Shown here piece after piece: positions 52,543 through 64,000 of a DNA stretch of 64,000 nucleotides. The notes beneath the pieces are model-generated. The model ran no database searches and was not told the origin of the DNA. It saw only the letters and a list, made by a program, of their open reading frames with translations. Numbering within the stretch: position 1 is the first letter of the stretch; the number at the start of each line of letters is the position of its first letter. Source of the stretch: Spirodela intermedia (lineage: Eukaryota > Streptophyta > Magnoliopsida > Alismatales > Araceae); NCBI GenBank assembly GCA_902729315.2, contig LR746276.1, positions 2,535,669 through 2,599,668 on the forward strand, read 5' to 3'. The position numbers and the translations under genes were made by a program.

Positions 52543-55462
52543 ATTTATGTAGAATACAAAGTCAAAGAGAAGTTTCAAGATTCATATTTTTTCCGATTTA
52601 AGTGATTATCCTGAATATGGAAATGTGGGGGGCCCTAGGCTAGGTGTTGGGGCTGTATGACAAAGGGTGAATCTCATCTGTCCAAATTTTGGTGCTGAAA
52701 GAAGCTACTATGGAGAAAATTCATGCAATCCCAAGGACATTAACCTCTCCACTCCCCCAGTCTCCTTTTGTAAATCTAAACATATTTAATCTACTCTACC
52801 ATAAAAACTGTAAAACCTTGGCACACAGCCTTTTCATGAACAACCTGGTTCGATAAAGTGAAATACAATGAAAAGAAGCAAGCCCTTATAAATGGAAAAG
52901 GGCATCATGGCAGGGAGTGCTCAGTTGTACTTGGATGAAATATATTGAGGACTTGTGGGCTTAGGATTGAAGCTTCAAAGATTTGTTAATTTTTTTTTAG
53001 AGACTAATGATTCTCCCATATTATAGCCTTTATTTTGATTGACAATGATTGTAAGCATAGTTAAAATGCCACCTAATGGCTAGGAACCAGACACTTTTTC
53101 TAGGCATATTTTTTTAATAAAAAATGTTACAAACATTCAAGTGGCAACACTAGAAGTGCAACAGCTCACCACTGAAAGTGTCAAGCATCAATTTTCTTTC
53201 ATTTTTCCTTGCACATTAATCAGGACTAGTAAGATATCAAACCCTGCATGAATGGTCCTAACAAAATTATCTGGCTGGAATTTCTAGCTCATTTTTAAAA
53301 CAGATTTTACCTTGTTAAAGTTGTAACTGGTCTCTACATTTGAAACCAAGTTTGTGTAGAAAAGTTCATCTTCTGTTCATCTTTATGTTACGTATTGATG
53401 TCCCACTTCTTGACAATAGTAAAATGTCAAGAAAGCTTGTTTATTTTGAAAACTAAACAAAGAGTTCCTTTCAAAAACCATTAGTTTTCTTTGACCAAAA
53501 TCGTCGATTAGTTTTTGTATGACCACTTGGATGTAATTGTTAGGACATCACAACTTTCTACTGCTGTTAGACATCAAAATAGTTTCTGGTCAATAGTTTT
53601 TTGAAAAAAAAATAGATTATAAGTTTATTATCATAATTAATCATTTGATATACTTTTTTGGATGATTTCTTTCCAATGTGAAGCATAAATATAGGTACAA
53701 CTACAATGAAGAGTGCAGAGTTTACAGCTGTCAACACTCAAATAATAAGCATCAATAATTGTGAAAGGATACACGAAAAAGTAGACTTGAGACTTGTTGC
53801 CAAGAAAGAATGTACCAACACCTCTACAAAAAGTATAACACATTACGATACACTTGATACTTGGACTATAACATTCCACACCTATGGACAAACTTGAAAT
53901 CAAGGACTTGAGATTTGAGACAAGAAATTAATGACACATTTGAGAGAACTATTTCCATTGGCGTTGTTTAAAAATAATAATAAAAATGCATGGCATGGAA
54001 TGAAAGCTTTCACAAGTCTAAAGATTTTGACTGATAGAAGATTCCTACACAAGTAGTCAATTTATAAATTATAGTTCATTAAAATTTGACTTCATTGTCC
54101 AACATTCAAGAATTCTCTTTAATTTCTTTGCATTTATCTTAACTTAACTTAGGTTATCTTTAGTTTTTGTTATGAGCTTGCTGTTAATAAACAATTTTTA
54201 ATGGAAGAAATTATAGTTGATACCTTAAGAATGTCAAATTCTAGTATACTTAGTGTTAACCTAGTGAAGTCAATTGAGATGAGACGTGTAGATTAGTACC
54301 TTAAAACATCATTTTTCCTTTAATTTTTATATTTTCATGCGTTAATGTTAAATTTCTTCTCAGTCAATCTAAGAAATTATACTTGCTTCTTTTATTTGAA
54401 TCAATCTCGAGTTTTAACATTTGAAAAAATATAATTTAATACTTAATCATAGAGTTTCATTCAATTTAACCTCCTTCATGACTCAAAAGAAGAACTTAAT
54501 ATAAACATTCTTTTCTCATCAATTTTCATTCTAAGTTAGTCTAAGATATGCTCTTGCTGTTGTAGAAGCATTTATTGACAATATACTTAGCCCTTTGTTC
54601 ACAAGTATGATTTGACAAGTATCCTTTTAAACATAGTCAAGTAGCGATTCATAGATAATATATATAAAAACTTTTACATTGAAATGTTGGGTCTTCATAT
54701 TGTTCATAGTATGTCCACTATGATGGTGAGAATTTGTCCACTATGATGATAGTGAGAATTTATCTAAGAATCCATTAAATAATAAATAAAATTTACAATG
54801 AAAATAAATATTCCTTTACTTTGAAGCATAAGTTTAGAAAATATTTATTAACAAAGGTCATAATCATCTTAATGATAGAAATTTATGGGTAAGCTATGCA
54901 TCTACCTTTCCAAAATATATGCAATTAAGAAATATATTTTAATTTAAAATAATTAATGTCTAAAGGAGCATGATAATATGAATTCTCATATATAATTGAT
55001 AAAGCCTCATTATTAGATGATAGGATATGCATATTTTATATGATTACGGCTTAAATGTCTTAATGATAGCATGCATTCGATGTAAACATACTTTATGTGA
55101 GTTAAAATTATTTACTGAATTACATATTAAAAATATTTATACTGTACATATTCTATTAAATCAAAAAAATATTATGTAATTGTGGTTATTCTAATAGATG
55201 AAGAAATTATATTTACATGCAGAAAATATTAGAATACGGGTAGTTTGAATTTTAAATGAATTCCTTGTAATTTTTAAGTATTTGATGAGTTGATCATTAG
55301 ATTCATTACAATTGGCCCACTATCATGTTGCATACCAGCCCATTTTGATGGTGGTTCTTTAAAGAGAGAGAGAAGAGAGAGAAAAAGGGGGCGATCGATA
55401 AAAATTAGGGTTCGTAGAGAAGAGGGATGAGGGAGACAAATAGAGGAATGAGAAATCAAGAG
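52543..55462. other. AT-rich spacer downstream of the protease
   Basis: No gene recognised. Contains the protease 3' UTR at its left end and short chance frames only. A GA-rich patch lies at 55360-55400. Confidence 0.55.
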
Positions 55463-55880
55463 AATGATAGCTATGATGAAGATGGTAGTGACAACATTGA
55501 CTGTGGCAGTGAGTTCCATTCTATGTGATAGGTAGAAAAGAGGTCGAGCATGACGGTGGTAGTATTCATGATGGCGACAATAATAGTGGCAACGATAGTA
55601 GTAGTGGCTACAAACTCTTGTTCTACATGACAGATAGAGGAGTCAAGCACAATAGTGGCAGCACTCATAATGGTCACATAAGTACTATTGGCAACATTAG
55701 TAATGGCTGCAAACTCCCATTCTATGTGTCAAGCATAAGAAGAGTTGAGCACGGTGGTGGTGGCAATGGTGACAGCAAAGTAATACACTCTTGATAGTAA
55801 CAATAGAGGTGGCTGTGAACTCCCCTACTATGTGATAGGTAGAGGAGGGTTGAGTACAATAGCAACAACGTCCACAATCC
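55463..55880. repeat. Tandem array, unit about 100-110 bp
   Basis: Three fuller units (about 55514-55617, 55619-55716, 55718-55829) with partial units on each side. Shared landmarks: CCATTCTATGTGATAGGTAGA, GTCGAGCA, GGTGGTAGTA-TCATAATGG, AATAGTGGCAAC, GTGGCTGCAAACTC. Rich in GAT/GGT trinucleotides. Coding phase is not conserved between units, so it is not a protein repeat. Confidence 0.82.
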
Positions 55881-56706
55881 TAGGCTTCGCAATTGGTGTT
55901 TTAGTTTATGCACATGTTTAGTTTTATTTTATTTTTTTCTTTATGAATGCTGGTGGACTCATTGAGACTTCTAACACTTACCAGATTTTAATATACTGAT
56001 TGTGTATTTTCTATAGTTGTCAATACAATATAGGGTTTTCTCCCAAACACAATCTTAGTACCCCCACTAGTAGCTAGGTTACTAGCAGAGGTGTTTTCAC
56101 CTATCTTACTTTCTAAATTTATAATTTATTTTTATTATGTCTCATTTTGTTTCTTTAATTTTGAGTTTGTGTAAGATCTAGAAGAGGTTTTAAGTCTCTT
56201 TCCTCTTTCATTTCTTTTTTTGTCTTTATCCTCACCTAAATATTTAATAGATAATATCTATCATAATATCAAGTTTTCTCTATGGATTGACCAAAATTTA
56301 CTATGTATTATAAATAATCAATAGCATGATTTCAGAGATTTAGTTTTAATAAATTTTAAAATTAATTACTTTTTAAAACAATGACTAGAGGAACATCAAT
56401 AATCATACTATGTAGAATATTATTAATGTCACTCTATAACTCCTCTTGCAAAATAACATATCATTTTGATGAGGTACATTTTCACATCAAATAGGAGATA
56501 AAACATTTAGTTAACAAATTATTTTTATTATTATTATTTTATAATAATATATAGGCAAGGCATATCAATATTTTCTATTATCCATCCAAATAAATATACC
56601 TAATAATTGATGTGTATTTTCTAATATGTTCTTAGTGATACTTATGTTTTTAATTTTTTTGACATTTAGATCATCGTCTTAGTGATAGATATCTTTTAAA
56701 TCATGT
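55881..56706. other. AT-rich spacer left of the family C LTR
   Basis: No gene or repeat structure recognised. Confidence 0.55.
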
Positions 56707-56711
56707 GTCAC
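56707..56711. repeat. Target-site duplication (left) of family C LTR
   Basis: GTCAC; repeated at 58460-58464. Confidence 0.85.
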
Positions 56712-58459
56712 TGATGTAGGACTAAATAGAGGAGAGAGTGAAAACTAGTATAGAAAAAGAAGTTGGGATTTAAGATTGACTTTTGCTAAGTTAAGGAGGA
56801 TTTTGGGTAGCTTAATTCCACTGATTTTAGAAGAATTAGGATCATAATTATCTTAGAAGAACTGCACTTTCAAGGATTTAGATAGAATTTCAACGAGGGG
56901 TGTTAAGATCACTGATAAAAGATAGAAGAGGGGACTATCTTATAATTCACTTAGTTCCTATAAGGAGTAAGAATGTAAAATAATGATCACTCCACAAAGA
57001 GAATTGAAATCAACGTATCTTGCCAAAGGAGATTTTTGATTGATTTTCTTGATTCTAAAGGCTTGAGATCCATGGTTCTTGAGTTGATTCTCAAGAGGAT
57101 TAAAAAACAGAAGAGAAGAATACTAAAGGCATGGAGGAGGAATTGAGAATGGAAGAGGTGGATAGAGGTGGGATGGGTGGGAAGAATAATGAGAGTCAAT
57201 AGAAAAGAAATGGAAATAGAGGAGAGGGAAGAGAGAGAGAGGAAACGAGGTGTATGTGGCGACGCCGGGAGAGAGAAAAGGAAAGAGTTCTCGTGGTGAT
57301 GAGAATTGAGGGTGATTAATTAAATAATAGCTAAAGGGGAAGGGAGAAAAAGGTGGCAAATGAGAGCGTCGGCGGGATAGAGAGAGAAAAGGGGTTTCAT
57401 CAAGACAGGAGGCTAAAATTCGGTAGGTGGTGACAGTGGGAGAGAGAAAGGAAGAGGGTTCCGCGATGAGAGGATGGTCAGAAGGGGTTCTAGTGGCAAT
57501 GGCAGGTTGGCGACGGGGCGAACGACGATGAGGCAGAATGGTGGCAATAGGGCAGATGAGGAGGAAGAGGAATGGCGGCGATAAGACGGATGAGGAGGTA
57601 GAGGAACGGCAGCGACGGGGCAGATCAGGAGGAAGAGGAACGATGGCAGCATGGCGGATGACAAGGAGGTGGAACGACAGCGATGAAGGTGCTAGCGAGG
57701 AGGTGGAATGGCGGCGACAGGGTGGACGACAAGGAGGTGGAACAACAGCAAGGGACAGGCGATGAAGATGATAGGAGAGAGGAAATGGAGGGCTGGCAAC
57801 GGGACAAATGATGAAGATGATGTGGAAGAAGAGGAAAAGAGAGACATCCCCCTAATTGAAGAGGGCGAGAAGAAGAAGATAACCCTAATCTAAGAGGAAA
57901 AGAACCCCTGATCCAAGAGGCGAACGAGAGAAAAAGAACTCCTAATCCGAGGTGAGAAGATTAACTTCTTGATTATTTTAACAAATCACTGTCCCAAATA
58001 CAGCATGAGTCTTAGAATTTATAAAGGAGAAAGGGAGAGGGGTGGTTGCCAATGAAATAGAGAGAGAAAGAGAGAAAAAGGGGTGAAGGAGACACCCTTT
58101 CCCAAGAGATGCCATGTGACGTCTCTTAATTGACACGGCACCCCTCTTAAGGAAAGCAGGGGCGTGAGGATGACGTGGCTTCCTCTCCCTCTTCTTCTTC
58201 TTTTCTTTCTTTTTCCTGTTGGGTCATCCTTTGTGAGTGGATCCTCTTACTTGCTGGTAGGGATCATTTGGTCTTGGATTCAATATTCCATGTTGGATCC
58301 AAGAAAGGAGGAAGGTGCTGATTGACTTGGAGTTGGACTCTTTGAGGTGGAAAAACCCTAATTCTTACATTTCTTCTTGAAAGGGTTAACCTCAAAGGTT
58401 AAGCCTCTAGTTGACCATCTTCCATTGGATTGTGTTGACTTGCTTGAGTGATCCCATCA
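56712..58459. mobile_element. Solo LTR or compact non-autonomous element (family C)
   Basis: A 1,748 bp unit beginning TGATGTAGGAC and ending GATCCCATCA. The ends are a 5 bp inverted repeat (TGATG/CATCA), and perfect 5 bp direct repeats GTCAC flank it. This is the signature of LTR-element integration. No coding region, primer site or internal direct repeats were seen, so a solo LTR is the simplest reading. The sequence does not resemble family A. A GA-rich minisatellite fills its middle and CCCTAATC-type repeats follow. Orientation cannot be fixed without a relative. Confidence 0.85.
57480..57800. repeat. GA/GGC-rich minisatellite, unit about 36-45 bp
   Basis: Six or more imperfect units on the theme GATGAGGAGGTGGAACGGCAGCGAC-GGGC, inside the family C element. 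The Arg/Glu-rich and Ser/Pro-rich open frames here are translations of the repeat. Confidence 0.85.
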
Positions 58460-58464
58460 GTCAC
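58460..58464. repeat. Target-site duplication (right) of family C LTR
   Basis: GTCAC, identical to 56707-56711. Confidence 0.85.
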
Positions 58465-61303
58465 ACTTTTTAGTTAGTTATTTTTTTAACTTGATGAAAT
58501 GACATAATGCATATTCACAAACAATACATTACAGAAAATAAGTGATAAAATGAATACTCTAGTCTCATTCAATCATTGAATATTAATGACAACAAGTATC
58601 TAGAATAAGAGAAAATTCAATATTTGACAAATGTATCTAGAATGACTAGAAAGTTGAATCAAGAGTAGACATAATTTGATCAACTAATTTGAGGTAAAAA
58701 ATATAACGGCTCCCTTAACAACACTAGGATACAACTCACGCAAAATATCTAGATTCAAGGTAGATTCATTTATTCATTAAAAGGTGTTGCCAAAAATTGA
58801 AAAGAACTTTCCATGAGATTTCTTTGATTTGAGATCTATGCACAATATATTGTATCCAATCATCAAAAAATCTTCCTTAGAGTACAGCATAATGCTTATT
58901 TATTTTCTCATATATTCTATTTATTGTTGGGGTACATCAGTGGATACTAATTGTAGATTTATTGATTATTCTTCAAACCTTAATTGCATATATATCATAT
59001 ACCATTATCTTTTCCTACCAAAATCAGGAGTGAAAGATATTTGGTAAAAGGAAATTTGATGAGCACAATGAAATACACAATATTAAAAAAAAAGAGAGAG
59101 TATGTATTGACAATCTTTATACCAAACCTTAAAGTCATCTAGAAAACAGAATCACTCATGTATTTTTGATCTAAAAACATTTCAAAATTTTTGAGAGAAT
59201 AATTTAAGGATTGTAAAATGAGTGTTTGTTTTCTTTTGACCATAAGTCTAGTGTCACACTGCTACCTGGTTGACTCGAGCCAATGACTTGCAAGGTGGTG
59301 TCCCTAAATGTTATGCAGCATGTCCAAGCAATGCCAACCTTCTTGTGGTCTAGAAGGTATTGTAAAAGCTAGATATGTGAGAGGGAAATCTAGGAACATG
59401 GCAAACCTATTCCACTCTAGGAACGGAAGGGCTGAAAGGGATATAAGGGGACTCTCAACTTGCTGCTAACCCACTCCAACTCACAAGAGGCCCCTAATTG
59501 TAAGGGAGAGCCCAAGGAGGCCCTTTCTCATATGGCTACTACCATAATTTGGCCTTCCCTCAACTAGGATGAGGCCTTTAATTGGCCCCCTTAATATAAT
59601 TGGACATTGCCATGGTTGGACCTGCCTTAGCTATAGACATTATCATAGCCAGTGACATCCTTAGTAGGACCTTCCTTCTTTTGGTGGGACATGTACATGT
59701 CTACACCTTCCTTTGCAGATCCTTTCCTAATTTGTCCATGACATCCTTAAATCTTTCCTAGATCTAAGGGAATCTCACTCTAGATATTGAAGTCTCGTGC
59801 CAAGGATTGTCTATTAGAACCCCACTACAGGTTGCTAGGGGACTGGTAGATAGGCTATTATCATACAACTTTTCTCTCGGTAACACCATCACAAATGAGA
59901 GCATCATTTCAATCTTCAAAAGAAATTTACCCTAAGTTGTTGTAAGATTGCAATATGATCTTTATTTGCACAGCACCAAAGGAGATACTTGCTAATATGT
60001 TCATATTAATGCTATAAAGGATCACTTATGCCAATTACTTAGATAAGTAATAATTTTTAATATAAATATTTACTTCCTATATTTAATTTTCTTAATCTAC
60101 GAACTATTTAATATAATCAATAAATTACACATACTTTGTCATCTTAGTTACATGAACATCACAATAAATTACTAAATTCTATAAATTTAAAATTAATAAA
60201 TGTTTTAACAAGGAATAATAAATGATTTGGAAAAGGAGAGGACTAAAATTGTAATTTTAATGTTTACACATTGAAATGAGAAAAATAAATCAACACTTTA
60301 GTATTTCATTTATGTTTTAACTAGAATCCATCAACATTCTGAACATGTCTTTTACCCCTAAATTTCATTCATCAACTTCCAACTACAAATAGAGCTCTTA
60401 GTTTGCACTTATAACTAAAATAGAAATTTTCCTTTTGGACTTAAAGGACAGGTTGTAATTGGTTATGAACCTTGATCTTTCTATTCTAGAACCCTCAACT
60501 AGTGCCCAACGCCCTATTTTTACTTGCCAGCCTTTAATGTCATTTCCATTCTAAAAAATTCTTGTTTCCCACTTTAGTAGTCTCTAAGTATACTTTGGGC
60601 AAATGACATGTTGGACAAGATAAAACCAAGATTAAGCATCATTATAATACATCACATATGAAATACCAAGATATAGGCTCCAAACTGTACATTAAAGAGC
60701 TTGATATTTTAACTTCAAAACTTCTGGTTTTAATCTTCAAAGTTATGAAATTAATGATATAAAAAATAAAAAAAATCAACGTGTGTTAACAATATCATAA
60801 ATTCAGATTATTATCTCTCCTTCAACTCACTTCAAGAATTATAATGCTGATAATTAAGTTTTTGACATTGATTATAAAAGGTGTCATATAGCTAGAACTC
60901 TATTGTTGATAGTATTCATGATCAATTAACACTATTTTCAATATAAAAAAAGAATTGGGCTAAACCTAATATTTATGACAGCACCAATTTTAGTGGTTCA
61001 ATCTCAAGGAAAATGGCATGATATTTTTATGTCTACATAATTATAATACATGAATTTTATAATGAACAATAATTTGAACTTAAGATCATACAATATTTAG
61101 TACCATTCATATTTAGTATTAGGAACCTCATGAGTCTGAATGGCAACTAATAAAACTTTAGACTTGTCTATTTATTTTTATTTTATAATCACCAAGTTTT
61201 TTTATGTTTCATGTTTCCTCTATACCTTATAATTAGTAATTAGGCTCTCTTATTTTTTTGGTTACTAATACTTCTTATTATCCAAAGTTAATTTTCACCA
61301 TAA
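58465..61303. other. Spacer between the two right-hand LTRs
   Basis: AT-rich with a less AT-rich stretch at 59250-59850 that contains repeated GGACCT/GGCC-TTAATTGG phrases but no open frame of note. Possibly a decayed mobile element; nothing is firm. Confidence 0.45.
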
Positions 61304-61308
61304 CACCT
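61304..61308. repeat. Target-site duplication (left) of inverted family A solo LTR
   Basis: CACCT; repeated at 63194-63198. Confidence 0.92.
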
Positions 61309-63193
61309 TGACATGCTTTAGTCGTTGTATAGTAAATCATGCAAATTTAAAATTTATAAAATTATAAAATAGTAATTTTTAGATATTTAGAAGTATTTAT
61401 GAACAAATATATTAATTGTAATTCAATAAAGTTCCAAAAATAATGATAATTTTCTAAGTCAATCACTAAAATGTAATATAATATCTAGTAATATTTTAGA
61501 ATTTCTCACGAAATATATATATATTTATAATTTTTAGAATAAAAAATAAAAATAAAATATATTGAAAATTCATGGAAAAGGAAAATAAGGGAGGTAGTTG
61601 TTAAGATGATGTTAGCACCCTAATAATTCTTATGTAAGTTATTAAAAAAAATTTAGTTGATCAAATTAATATTTATAAAAGTTAAAAGAATAATAATTCT
61701 ATGAAGAATAATTTACAGAGTAAAAATTTCACAAATTATCATTAAATAAAATAAAAATTAAGTTAAAAGTAGGAAAGGTAGAGTTTTGACCTCACAACAA
61801 CGATTGTTGGAATTTTGTATGTTCTAGAGGATCATCAAATGATGTTCACAACTTCAAAGGCTCTCCTTGGACATGGATGACTTGAGTATTTACTAAATCT
61901 TCTTTTGAAGTCTAGAAAATGATGATAGAAGTTAAACTAGTTAAAAAATACTAAAATAGAATTTCAGTGTTGTGACAGTGATGCATTGATGATGCACTAG
62001 AGTCTTAAGCATTCAGGAGGATTGTTGTGTAATGTCTACGGCCTCAAAAGCTCTCTTTAGACAAGGATGATATGAACAATTTTTAGATCTTCTTGTAAAG
62101 TCTAGAAATCAATAAAATGGGCCATTGAATCACTTCCGACAACTACCACCTAATGGAACAAAAAAATGATGACTTTATGGCTCTTCGATAGTTGTCACCC
62201 AATAGAGAAGAGTTAGATAAAAGTGGGGTGTATGTTAGGGAACTTCATCCTTAAGTCCATGTAGCAAGAGGAGGCTCTTTACTACATCTGATACGCTCTC
62301 AGAACGTGACGACTCATCTCCTAGTAGATCGTTTTCTTTCTAACAATGGTTTATTCATCAATTAATCGAAGATAATTTATTCGATGGATTTGCAATCTTT
62401 TTATCACGAATCATTCAAAAAATTGAGTAACGATATTTTACGAATCACGTTGACGAGATTTTTGTCGATCATTGAGTAATTCTAACGACTTAATCTTTCA
62501 CTAGCGATCTATAAGAAATTATGATTTAATCAGATAAAAATGTGAGTTTTGGCTCTAGTAAGATTTGAATCCTCACTGATCATTGCTTACATAAGAGAGA
62601 GTGAAATAAGTATTCGAATATCCTTATATACTGATGTCATCATGGTATATCATTATTATAAATAAGAGATAATTTAAGTATTAAAATCATCAAAAATATT
62701 TTGAAGGTGTGATTGGGGTTAAGTCCCACATTGATTATATACTAAATTTTGGGACAAATATATAATAAAATGAGATTTGGAAATCAATAAGTCATTTTCT
62801 CGTGTGTGTACGACCACTTCTTGTCACACGCCTAACTAGCCATTAGTGATGTGGAAGGGGAATGATGCACACAAGCCCTCAATTGGTCACCCTTAGCCGC
62901 TCTAGCCCTTGCTCACGGCTCTACTCGACTTTGCTTCCAACCTACTTGTGGGCCTGGTTGTTTGGTAAGTCCTCTCATTTTTTTATCTCTTTATTTTCTT
63001 TTATTTTTTTTTATTTATCTCAAAAATAGTACTATAAAAATTATATAAATTGAGATCATTAGCCAAAAAATTATACTAACTAACTAAAAATTATTTTTCA
63101 TAATTTAACACAAATATAAGTCTATTTATCATGAGTTAAGATTTAAACTATATTATTTATTAATTATTAACTCATGATAATAAAGACTTATTA
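61309..63193 (-). mobile_element. Solo LTR (family A), inverted second copy
   Basis: 1,885 bp. Read on the minus strand it follows the unit at 10807-12484 from end to end: hairpin start, the GACTCTGG-GGATTCGAA region (here decayed, around 62560), the CTTTGTC-AAGGAGAGCC segment, and the AACGACTGAGTCACGTCA end (here AACGACTAAAGCATGTCA). Flanked by CACCT on both sides. It is longer by about 200 bp, largely because a segment of about 175 bp is present twice (about 61806-61940 and 61990-62120). It is far more AT-rich than the first copy through C-to-T and G-to-A changes, so it is older or was more heavily methylated. Confidence 0.93.
63118..63189. other. Inverted repeat (hairpin) of the second family A LTR
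   Basis: Arms TTATCATGAGTTAA (63126-63139) and TTAACTCATGATAA (63167-63180), with AAGTCT (63118-63123) and AGACTT (63184-63189) outside them. Identical arms to 10811-10882 although the loop has changed. Confidence 0.9.
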
Positions 63194-63198
63194 CACCT
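63194..63198. repeat. Target-site duplication (right) of inverted family A solo LTR
   Basis: CACCT, identical to 61304-61308. Confidence 0.92.
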
Positions 63199-64000
63199 CA
63201 TAGTGAAAATAAACTCAATAGGATACAACAAAAATGATAGTTTGAATAAAATATACTCAAGGATTCTAAAATTCACCCATTAAGATCGTAATAAATTTTA
63301 TTATGATGTTAGAGGATGTACTTGAGTATTTTATTTTTCTAGAAAAAGGATACTTATTAAAATAAATGTTTTTACGTATAACCTATACCTTTGGATTCAA
63401 TGGCCTTAATTTTTTTTAATAAAACATTTTTTGACCAAATAAATAAGTGGGGCACTTCAAAGTGAATTGTATTATTTATCTACTATCGAGGGTTGGATCC
63501 CAAATAGAAGTGGAATGGTCCATTATGCCTTTGAATTTCTAAAATAGGTCAATTTTTATGTCAAGATCTAACAAGGATTTTTGGTTCAAGGGGGATTGAA
63601 CAACCAAAAAGTAGTAAGCTTTGAGTCTAGGAGGTATTTCCATGTCAAGTTTAGTAAGCTTGGGGCCTTGATTGGATTCTCCAACATAGAGAAAATAAAC
63701 TTGAAGGCTTGCAATTGGATCTACACGTTGAAGTAGATTCACTCACTAATGGTTAATCACTCACTAATGATCTCTTCCTCCTTAGGGAACCTTTTTCTTA
63801 TTGGTTTTGGGATTGCAAATTTGGCAAGTAATCATTAAATTATTGAAAAACCGTTCAAAAATATGTTATTATTATAATAGTATATGGATGAAGGTATAAA
63901 TCATTAGATCTAGTTTTTTGAATTAATTTTATCTTTTAGGCATTAATATAAATACATAGAGAAAGAATTTTTCTTAATTAATTCCATAGAGAAAGAATCA
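63199..64000. other. AT-rich spacer at the window end
   Basis: No gene recognised; a short antisense frame at 63539-63742 has no known motif. GGATTC/TTGGATT phrases repeat weakly. Confidence 0.5.

Noticed and set aside
57413-57893. Ser/Pro-rich and Arg/Glu-rich open frames
   Set aside because: They are translations of the GA/GGC-rich minisatellite within the family C LTR.

Overview
This 64 kb window is nuclear DNA from a flowering plant. The evidence is split genes with GT-AG introns, plastid-targeted and plant-only gene families (coproporphyrinogen III oxidase, GT92 galactan synthase, defensin, SHAQKYF-type MYB), AT-rich spacers, many (GA)n/(CT)n microsatellites and decayed LTR retrotransposons. 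Very GC-rich first exons beside AT-rich introns (the galactan synthase is extreme) suggest a monocot, perhaps a commelinid. That is an inference from composition, and I cannot name a species.

Layout. 1-7.9 kb: AT-rich spacer with diverged duplications. 7.97-8.79 kb: a short, divergent NF-YC-like histone-fold gene (+). 10.58-17.76 kb: one degenerate Ty3/gypsy element with TTTCT target duplications; its 5' LTR is split by a later 1,678 bp solo LTR of another family (duplication AGGAC). 19.4-21.4 kb: a truncated, frameshifted 3-isopropylmalate dehydrogenase pseudogene (+). 23.2-33.3 kb: three minus-strand genes, reading from the right: coproporphyrinogen III oxidase (8 exons), GT92 galactan beta-1,4-galactosyltransferase (2 exons) and an LLPH-like basic protein (2 exons). 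35.9-36.3 kb: a two-exon plant defensin (+). 42.5-43.9 kb: a SHAQKYF-type MYB (+). 49.3-52.5 kb: a four-exon papain-like cysteine protease (+). 52.5-64 kb: no gene recognised; it holds a tandem array, a 1,748 bp solo LTR (duplication GTCAC), and an inverted 1,885 bp second copy of the LTR family inserted in the gypsy element (duplication CACCT).

The genes are ordinary neighbours, not a cluster with one pathway: plastid tetrapyrrole synthesis, Golgi pectin synthesis, nucleolar function, antimicrobial defence, transcription and vacuolar or secreted proteolysis. All exon joins given keep the reading frame by hand translation, except in the pseudogene.

I found no convincing new biological system. 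The best leads are the nested, target-duplicated LTRs with a conserved terminal hairpin and a tRNA-like B box, two dense groups of W-box hexamers, a MYB protein whose first repeat has lost its tryptophans, a microsatellite serving as a splice-acceptor polypyrimidine tract, and a GC-rich island that may be organellar DNA.
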